Shown here: positions 7,741 to 14,552 of the stretch, piece by piece
Layout: every line of letters starts with the position of its first letter
Numbering within the stretch: the first letter of the stretch is position 1
Assembly (NCBI GenBank): GCA_026770575.1
Contig: MU658021.1
Location: 1,034-15,585 of the forward strand
DNA length: 14,552 bases
Direction: 5' to 3'
Source: Pelagophyceae sp. CCMP2097
Lineage: Eukaryota; Sar; Pelagophyceae
The notes under the pieces: model-generated
Database searches by the model: none
Seen by the model: only the letters and a program-made list of their open reading frames with translations
What the model was told of the DNA's origin: nothing
Program-made: the position numbers and the translations under genes

Positions 7741-8241
7741 ATGCTTCCAAAAACTCGTGAAGAAATAATTGCTCACCAACAGCGCATGCGTGCAAAATTC
7801 TTTACTACAGTGATCACACCAAATCGTATATATACTGTAGACAATCGAACTAATAAAGAAATCTTACAAAGAAGTGTTCCTACCATAATGAAAAATCAAA
7901 AAATCAAAAAATGCAAAAAATGCAAAAAAATGCAAAAATTAGAAAAATTAGAAAACACACCCAAAAAAAGAAAGGACGTAGCCCAAAAAATCGGGAAGGT
8001 TTTAAAAAGCATTGGAAGTGGGGCAAAAACTGTTTCCGAAGTCACAACCTTTTACAATCCGGAATTAGTTGAATATACGACCCCTCTGTATTTGGGAGGG
8101 GAGATCATTAAAGACACTGGGAATTTTATACAAAAAACAGATAGGTTTATAAAAAAAGTTGAAAACAAAGGAATAGAAAAAATAAAAATGTCTGATATAA
8201 AAAAAAAAAGAATTCCTTCCCCTTCAATATTGAATAACTAA
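7741..8241 (+). CDS. Basic virion-block protein (166 aa), intact
   Basis: A strongly basic, intact protein directly upstream of the major capsid gene (25-bp gap). The middle (about residues 50-80) is a lysine-rich low-complexity run (KNQKIKKCKKCKKMQKLEKL) built from repeated AAAAAATGC and TTAGAAAAA units at about 7890-7955. It is followed by an amphipathic, glycine-containing segment IGKVLKSIGSGAKTVSEV and by ELVEYTTPLYLGGEII. Composition suggests a DNA-binding core protein or a membrane-active minor virion protein. The amphipathic stretch loosely recalls membrane-lytic helices of other double-jelly-roll viruses, but this is a guess. No family assignment is made. Confidence 0.65.
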   Translation: MLPKTREEIIAHQQRMRAKFFTTVITPNRIYTVDNRTNKEILQRSVPTIMKNQKIKKCKKCKKMQKLEKLENTPKKRKDVAQKIGKVLKSIGSGAKTVSEVTTFYNPELVEYTTPLYLGGEIIKDTGNFIQKTDRFIKKVENKGIEKIKMSDIKKKRIPSPSILNN

Positions 8242-8266
8242 AATATTGTTTATATTTTGTATAGAT

Positions 8267-9639
8267 ATGCATCATTCCGACCATGACATGTCTAAGCCAA
8301 GCATTTCGCAAAATATTTTGGGTATGGGTTCCGGACAGAGTCCACCAATCCAGAGTTATATATATAACCAGGTTAAATCCGATCAATCAGCAGGCTGGCT
8401 TTACTTGTAACTCGACTATTCGTTTCCGAATTCCTGGATTGCAATCCAACACCTTTCTGGACTGTGCGAATTCTTTTCAAAAAGTTCGTATCACAAATAC
8501 ATCAGCCCACGATTATATTTTCAGCCCTTCTGGGTATGCGACCATGTTCAGCGAGATCGAAGTGGCTCAGCAGGGGGCAATCCTCTCATCTCGCAGGGGT
8601 TATGGCATATGGAGAAATTCTCAAGAAAAAAGAACACAAACATTGAGATCTGTCTCTGCTTCTATGAATGGGTCGTCCCACTCCAATGAACCAGGAAACC
8701 AGCCCACGGTGTTTACTGAGGAACCTTTAAAAATTCCAAACAGTTTATAAGGAAATCGAGGCTTTTGTTTAAAAGCCAATACCTCAGTCGTCCTGTGTGA
8801 TGAAATCAGCCAACATGCATCTTGCTTTTCTGGAGGCAGCCATCTACCGTTATTTTCATCCTCTGACATAGATCTCTGCTATACGATTGCTGGTTTTACA
8901 GGGAGTGGTTTTTGGAATACACAGGACACATCCTCAGTATCTTATCGATCATTGGTAATCGATGAGGTCGAGTTAGTCATGTCTATGCTACAAACCCCAC
9001 CTGAAGTAACCAATTCATTAATGCAAAGTATGTAAGGAAAATACCGAATAGATTGCACGAATTATTTATTTAATCAGTATCAAATCCTTGCTAACCCTGG
9101 CACAAACCACTCGATCAACCTTGGGTTGGGCGTACGATCGCTCGAAGAAGTGTCTTTAATTCAAACCCCATCAACATCTATTGTCGACCCCGTTACAACT
9201 GATATCAATTCGATTTTTATTAAAAATCATCTCAATAAATACGGTGTACTCGTGGGGGGGCGTGTTAGTTGAGGCTTTGCGAGAGGTACCATCAACTCCT
9301 GCAGAATGTCAGGCTATGTCAAGAATTGCTTCAGGTGTTATGGGAACTCACGATTTACCAATAGGAGGGCTTAATATCGACAAATTTAGTCAAAATAAGT
9401 ACGATGAACTAAAAGGTATCATGCCAACTTTTGAAGCACGGCTTAATGTATGTTCATCAAAAGGATCACAGTCGCATATATGTAGTGGCATCAGTACACT
9501 AGCAACAACGACTGGTCTAATTCTATCGTACACTGATAAAGCCACCACACCCGTGCAACTCCATGTGATCAGTACCTATAGCCAAGCCTTGGTTCTAGAT
9601 ATGACAAGTCCGACTGCAATGTGGAGCGTCGTTATGTAA
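8267..9639 (+). CDS. Major capsid protein (Polinton-like type), broken
   Basis: About 457 codons, within the size range of double-jelly-roll major capsid proteins. Start ATG 8267 gives MHHSDHDMSKPSISQNILGM with a Gly/Ser/Pro-rich lead-in. The core resembles Polinton-like virus MCPs: FLDCANSFQKVRITN followed by GYATMFSEIEVAQQGAIL, then LPLFSSSDIDLCYTI, a YRSLVIDEVELVMSML strand, and the C-terminal KATTPVQLHVISTYSQ. It would form the trimeric capsomers of an icosahedral shell. Breaks: a shift near 8390-8400 (the first frame meets a TAA), in-frame TAA at 8748-8750 and at 9033-9035, and a +1 shift in the G7 run at 9254-9260. Sequence on both sides of each break stays MCP-like, so this is one gene. 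It follows the packaging ATPase block, as in relatives. Confidence 0.85.
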
Positions 9640-9680
9640 TATTGAAATATTGAAAAAATAAAAATAAAATAAAATAGTAT

Positions 9681-12600
9681 ATGTCTGTAAACTCAAATAG
9701 ATCCGTGTTACGTCCAGTGAGAAGTTCAGTTGATGTTCTGGAATACAGTGCGGGAGTTGGTATTGACATCGCAAATAACGTAATTACAAACTTATTTGAT
9801 GATATCGATACATTTACGAAAAGCGAAGTTCTAAATGAAATTGATGTGAAAATAGCAAATATTGAACCTGTAAAAACCAATTCAGGAAGAGGCATAGAAA
9901 TTGTTGATAACGTTATTTCATTAAATGAATCATTCATTAGCAAAGACGAAATAGATTTAATATATTACCAAAAAGAAATAACTGATACTAAAATATTGGC
10001 ACTCGATTCTACACAACTCATACGAAATGAAATCGCCTAAATGAGTAATCGTCCAAACAGTGGAGTGAATTATTTTCCTGAAACGAATTTATTAAGTACA
10101 AACGGATTGAGCGAAATTCAGAAAATAAGTAACGGGATTCGATTTAAAAATCAAGCGGGGTTTAACTCACATACAGTCAGTTTTAGTAATGAATTCCTAT
10201 TTTCAAATAACCCGTTGTCTACCGTTTCGGAAATTTCTATAAATCCTATACTATTTCAGACTCGCGAGGAAACAACTGAAAATTTACAGATTATAAATGA
10301 CGATATTAAAAGTTGTTGACGAAAAAATTAATGGTACGGTTATCCAAGTATCTCAACAAAATCAATTAATCGCCAATAACTCGGCTGCTACCGCTGAGAA
10401 TTTACAGACCGCAATAAATATTTTTAACATTCAAATCGATACAAATAAAACGGACAATAGTGTAGAAACTACTCGAGTAAATAATGATATAAATTCTTTA
10501 AATACTAAAATAAGTACGGAAACCGATAATATAAAAAATAATATTATCCCACTTCGATCGCTGAAGACTGAATTAGTGCAATCCGAAATCACTCTATTAA
10601 ATACAATTAATTTAGAGAAAACCCGCGCAATAAACAAAGAGGCTACACTAACGACACTGATCAACGCTGAGCAAAATCGTGCGCTCGCAGCAGAAAATAT
10701 TATAAGTGATTTATTGCAGAAAGTGTATTCACCTGAAATTTTTTTAATGGAAGAGTCGTTACGTTTTGGGAACAACAATGAAAGCATCACGGATTATACA
10801 TTAGACCCTGATTATACGATGCTCACCACAACACAACAAGGGCAAATGACAAATCAAGTATTAGAAAATATCAATTCTAATTATACGAATCCTGTTTTTG
10901 AAAATATGATGTGGAGCGAGATTGCACTTCCAATCAATTCGACCTTGGAGGTGGCGTTTCAATTCGATTCCGGTGCTTTCAATATTGGACTATCGGTGGT
11001 ATCTCCCGCTGAATGGATGTTAGATAAAACCTTAACGATTGAAGAAAATGTGTTGAACTCCCCACATGAAACATTACTGCTTTCAAAATCTCATATGTAC
11101 AGTCCAAATTCAGATGAAGGTATTGGGGCAACAACACACATAAAACAAGATTGTACAGGTACAGACAGACGAAATTTAATTCAGATGAAATAAGTAGGTG
11201 AAAAAATTGTTACAATCGTTAAAGATATACAGTTTACGCCACTCTTGGGTAGTTTTAAAAATAAAGGAATTTGGTTTTTCTTTATGTTTCTCGATTCGGG
11301 AAAACGTACTTTACAAACACATTTTTATCAACCGGCTACGGAATTAGATTTAATAAATCAGATTCAACAAAGTCAACGGCTTTCGATATACGAACAAGAG
11401 TCGTTAATTATATCAAACAAAAACGAATTAAATAATATCATTATACCCCAATTCATAAAAAAAAACAGAACTGATTGACTCAACCACCATTCGTATCGGG
11501 AAAAATTCATCAGTAAACGGTGTAGATTCAGTCGTAATTGGTCAGAATTCAATAAATAATTTTACAAATTCTACGATTATTGGTAACAATATAACATCAC
11601 AACGTGACAATTCGTTATATTTATCTAACATTCGAGCATTGCAGACAACTTCAATTTTATTTTACAATAATGAGACAAAAGAAGTTTCATTCGGAAATAG
11701 CACACAAGTACAGAGCACTGGGGGCAATCAAGGAGAACAAGGTGAACGAGGTCCTCAGGGTGACCAGGCTGCCCCGTACGATGTCGTACGGGGGTTGTTG
11801 TTGATAGATAATATTTTTAGTATTACATCGGATTTTTTAAATAAAACTGAGATATTGTCAAAACTCTACACCAAGACGACTGTTGAAGAAAAATTATCGA
11901 TTGTACAGAATCTGACATTTTCCCGTGGATTGAATCTAATCAATAAAGTGGTTTCAATAAAAGATGATTTTTTAGAACAAAACCAAATATCAGAATTGTA
12001 TTTTAATAAGATTCAACTGGATTCGAGATTCGACTCATTACAGAATTATACATATGGAAGGGGTCTAACAAAAAGCGACTCGAATTTAATATCAGTAGCA
12101 TCGAACATTATTGACGAGAGTCAGATTGCAAATATTTATTTAAATAAAAACGAAATAAATACACGAATTGATGGAATCCCACAATTCTCATTCGGTAGAG
12201 GACTGGTTAGATCAAACACGGATCTGATTAGTATAACCGGGGATTTCAATACTAAATTACAAAATGAACAGGTTTATTATGACAAAAATCAAATTAATGA
12301 AAAATTGGTTACAAAAGCAGACGTCGTTACCGTTGCAAGAGGATTGAACTTCGTCAGTAATGTTCTATCGTTGAAGTCCGAGATATTAACTGAAATAGAA
12401 CTCACCGAGAAGTATTATGATAAAGAAACAGTAGATGCAAAATTTCAGAAAAATGCAACATATCAGGAATTCGCAACGAATTAGAAAGAGCCGTGTCGAG
12501 TTCAACGAGCGGGATTCGTTACGACACGGAAAGTTCAACTCTTTCAATTAATTCATTAAATCAATTTGTCCAAAAAACAGATGGATTTACTGTCAAAAAT

Positions 12601-13356
12601 GTGGCGGGTTTTGACAGTTATACAATGCGATTTTCATCCGATTTTTCTTTTAATAATTCAGTTTCAAATCTGAGTCAGGTTTCATTAAACCCGGTTACTT
12701 TTTATAATCGAACTCAAACGCGGGGCAAAATTATTGAAGAAATTGGTGGAATTGTCGGGAAGAATTCTATTTTAAGTACTGTACGAAATTACTTCCTTAG
12801 AGATTCGAATGCCTTCAAAATGATCGGCGACATTATAACAACTGTTGGTAAATCTTCGATAAAAGCATACCAAAATGGTATAGAGTTTCGAAAAGATACG
12901 TCAACCATTGACGCGTTCAACCTGTTTTTTGATACAGATTTTTATAATACTTCAAGCGGCACGCAGGATAATGTTAAAAATGTTACAATTTCAAAAAAGA
13001 AAAAATTAGAAACTGTATCCGTAGGGAGATGGGTTGCAACACGTGATTCTAATAACCGAATGATTCTCATTGAATATGATGAAGAGAAAGTAAATAATAA
13101 TTCGAATTTTAATGTAAATTGGAATGATCGAGGTTCTATTCAAGGGGTTCCTCGACAAAGATTTACTTTCGCAAATGCAATGAAATCAATCGATTATCAG
13201 GTTCATTTCACCCCTCGAAATTTTACACTTGATCATCGACAGCAACAAGTCATATTGACTAACGTTAAAACTACGTCCTTTTTTGAAGTAGAAATTAAAA
13301 ATTTTAACTATGACGTCAATATGGATATTGGTATAGTGGTATATCAAGTGATTTAA
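9681..13356 (+). CDS. Giant modular fibre / host-attachment protein, broken
   Basis: One locus of about 1,225 codons that keeps a coherent domain order once its breaks are ignored. In order: two 44-47-aa GRG repeats (9740-10020), an IRNE-plus-AGF module (10024-10300), a coiled coil rich in Asn, Thr and Glu ending NRALAAENII (10300-10720), a beta-rich globular part (10740-11340), head-like repeats TTIRIGKN...SVVIGQN (11485-11560), five Gly-X-Y triplets (11723-11767), five more GRG repeats (11789-12460), a second IRNE-plus-AGF module (12469-12760) and a C-terminal domain ending IGIVVYQVI. Such trimeric fibres bind the host surface; the globular part may be the receptor-binding head. Breaks: TAA 10038-10040, +1 near 10308-10311, TAA 11191-11193, +1 in the A9 run 11457-11465, -1 near 12466. 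Several adjacent fibre genes remain an alternative. Confidence 0.75.
9740..10020 (+). repeat. Two GRG fibre repeats (N-terminal set)
   Basis: Two protein-level repeats, about 44 aa apart: the first around GVGIDIANNVITN (9753), the second around GRGIEIVDNVISLNESFIS (9885). They match the five-repeat set at 11789-12460 in pattern: G-R/V-G, hydrophobic alternation, N-x-I/V-S, then D/E-F/S, then a Y-x-K helix-like end. Part of the fibre gene. Confidence 0.6.
11723..11767 (+). repeat. Collagen-like Gly-X-Y stretch (5 triplets)
   Basis: Encodes GNQGEQGERGPQGDQ, five consecutive Gly-X-Y triplets, between the head-like repeats and the five GRG repeats. Short collagen-like stretches like this are common trimer-forming stalks in viral and phage fibres. 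Confidence 0.8.
11789..12468 (+). repeat. Five tandem 45-47-aa fibre repeats
   Basis: Arg codons of the RG signature fall at 11789, 11924, 12059, 12197 and 12338, that is spacings of 135, 135, 138 and 141 nt (45, 45, 46, 47 aa). Each unit reads RGL, a hydrophobic stretch, N-x-I/V-S-I/L, an acidic DFL-type turn, then an I-x-x-x-Y-x-K end (for example QISELYFNK). DNA identity between units is low, so the array is old. The even spacing suggests a regular triple-stranded stalk. Confidence 0.75.
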
Positions 13357-13369
13357 TTTTCCTGTTTAG

Positions 13370-14254
13370 TTACAAATATTCTTTTATTTTGGATGCCGAT
13401 TTTTTTGTATCTATAACTCTCCGACATTCAATTTGGATAGACTCATAATTTATGAATTCATTTCGAACATAAGCAGTGTCAGAATTACTCAAAAGAATTT
13501 TTATATTACAAGAATTTAGATTATGAAAAATATTGAACAAATTAGTGTGTTCATGGAAGCCACCCAATGCATATCCTACAAAAGAGGATGTTTTACTTAT
13601 GGGTACATATGGTGGATCGAGATACACAAAATCACCGATTTTTACATTTTTAAGTGAATCATTGAAGTCAGAAACTAAAAATTCAACGTTTTGAATCGCT
13701 TCACTCATTTTGTTTAAATCAATGTCTGTAATGATTAAATTCAATTTCATATAATTCCCAAAGGCAGAATTTAATCCATTAGGACCAATTCGATACAGTC
13801 CCCTTTAACAGGTTTTGTTTAAAAAAATAAAGAGAGCAGAGCCCGCCACAGAAATTGTATCATCTAATGTCATCTTATTATAATTCAAACGCATCCAATA
13901 ATAGTAAGATTCCTTCGAAGACAATCCTTCTGTTTCAGTCAGAGGTTTTTTAATACCAGTTTGATTTACACAACTCATATATATCGCTGTTAAGTTTTTA
14001 AGGACATTTTGTAAAATGACTGGATTGTCTCTAATATTAATAAACATATGAATTAACACCGAATTTATATCATATGCATATATTTTTCCAGTTATTTGTA
14101 TATCGTTCATGGACACTCGACGAAGCAACTCTAATAAAACGCTTTCGCCCCCTAAAAATATTTCATGATAATAATTTATTTTTTGGGGGAATTTTTCAAA
14201 AACTTGATTCAAGATTTGGGTTTTACCGCCAACCCACTTTATAATTGGCTTCAT
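13370..14254 (-). CDS. D12-class DNA adenine N6-methyltransferase (Dam-like), one internal TAA
   Basis: About 295 codons, normal for the family. The start MKPIIKWVGGKTQIL carries the SAM-binding WVGGK motif; FLGGESVLL is the second glycine-rich element; YAYDIN follows; the catalytic motif IV is DPPY in FVYLDPPYVPISK. It methylates adenine N6 in DNA, often at GATC, although specificity cannot be read here. An in-frame TAA at 13805-13807 interrupts the conserved NKTC-x-RGLYRIGPNG segment where family members carry Phe or Tyr; the frame is unchanged on both sides. The start at 14254 is chosen because MKPIIKW is the usual beginning and a TATATAA box lies just upstream on this strand. No cognate restriction nuclease is visible. 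Convergent with the fibre gene, 13 bp apart. Confidence 0.9.
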
Positions 14255-14275
14255 ATTTATATAATCTTTTTTATG
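14255..14275 (-). promoter_or_regulatory. TATA-like promoter of the methyltransferase
   Basis: Reading leftward, GATTATATAAAT immediately precedes the ATG. It lies between the stop of the upstream leftward gene (14281) and the methyltransferase start, matching the close TATA layout of the rightward virion genes. Confidence 0.5.
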
Positions 14276-14280
14276 TTTAA

Positions 14281-14552
14281 TTAAATACATTTAAAAATGT
14301 CCGTTTTTTCTTGTACAGGTTCAATATAATCCTTGCCTAATTTACTTATTTTTATATTAACTTTACTCTTTCGTTTATTTTTTTCATCACATTTCAATTT
14401 ATCCCGTCCGCGTAAATAGTAATACATAAGTTGTCGCGATGTTATGTGATTTAATGGGCATTTTATCATATCAACATGAGATTTATAAGATTTGTTTAAT
14501 ATAACATTACCCTCTTCATCTTTCATCAGAATATTCCAACGATTTTTCAAAA
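14281..14552 (-). CDS. Unknown basic protein, N-terminus beyond window
   Basis: The leftward frame is open to the window edge, so the start is missing. The visible 90 residues begin LKNRWNILMKDEEGN, continue NKSYKSHVDMIKCPLNHITS and YYYLRGRDKLKCDEKNKR, and end QEKTDIFKCI. Lysine-rich and hydrophilic, without membrane segments. The pattern W-N-I, 'NKSYKS' and a helix ending in an R-G-R turn recalls small putative DNA-binding modules seen in large DNA viruses, but I cannot name it. Its stop is 26 bp upstream of the methyltransferase start, so the two form a leftward pair. Confidence 0.6.
   Translation of the reverse strand, partial: LKNRWNILMKDEEGNVILNKSYKSHVDMIKCPLNHITSRQLMYYYLRGRDKLKCDEKNKRKSKVNIKISKLGKDYIEPVQEKTDIFKCI

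Noticed and set aside
7906..7935. CKKC zinc-binding motif in the basic protein at 7741
   Set aside because: The cysteines come from a low-complexity AAAAAATGC nucleotide repeat and no second Cys/His pair follows.
9028..9037. GTATGTAAGG resembling an intron 5' splice site in the capsid gene
   Set aside because: Capsid-like sequence continues in the same frame immediately after it, so no intron is needed.
10431..10790. A leftward 119-codon frame within the fibre gene
   Set aside because: Antisense shadow of the coiled-coil region, with no promoter-like signal or recognisable domain.
3452..13807. Reassigned genetic code with TAA read as an amino acid (for example Tyr or Gln, as in some ciliates)
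   Set aside because: Most genes end in TAA directly before promoters or convergent genes; reading through would run the 163-aa early gene's frame through the promoter into the primase. Frameshifts in the same genes also point to decay or errors.

Overview
The window reads as part of a small eukaryotic dsDNA virus or integrated element of the Polinton-like virus / virophage type, most likely from a protist or alga. Supporting genes are an A32-like packaging ATPase, a major capsid protein (MCP) resembling Polinton-like virus MCPs, a tyrosine recombinase, a primase-helicase, a D12-class adenine methyltransferase and a very long modular fibre with a collagen-like stretch. The sequence is AT-rich, genes are tightly packed, TATA-like boxes lie close to start codons, and there is no Shine-Dalgarno pattern. 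No host gene is recognisable. Family assignments come from motifs read by eye; no database search was possible.

Layout. Positions 1-324 are a less AT-rich non-coding end with a perfect 23-bp inverted repeat. Positions 325-5157 hold a rightward early/replication block: an AT-hook mini-protein, an unknown 163-aa protein with no ATG, a primase fused to a UL9-type SF2 helicase, and a tyrosine recombinase. All four genes share an upstream motif, centred on CATAAAAATGA, about 47 nt before the start; it is weaker at the first. Positions 5158-5400 hold three 22-bp tandem repeats merging into a 34-bp imperfect inverted repeat. Positions 5364-9639 hold the virion block: a lysine/acid-rich protein, a divergent small membrane protein, the packaging ATPase, two unknown proteins flanking a reversed gene fragment, and the MCP. 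Positions 9681-13356 hold one fibre gene of about 1,225 codons. Positions 13370-14552 run leftward: the methyltransferase and a gene cut by the window edge.

The genes form a replicate-integrate-package-attach set: primase-helicase for genome copying, recombinase for integration or resolution, ATPase and MCP for capsid filling, fibre for host binding, methyltransferase for marking DNA. A penton and a maturation protease are not recognisable here and may lie beyond the window.

Most of the large genes are broken. I count 12 frameshifts, several of them in A or G runs, and 9 in-frame stops, 8 of them TAA, spread over all regions, while small genes are intact. This fits either a decaying integrated copy or an uncorrected long-read assembly; the sequence alone does not decide. 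Each broken gene is annotated as one locus with its breaks listed.
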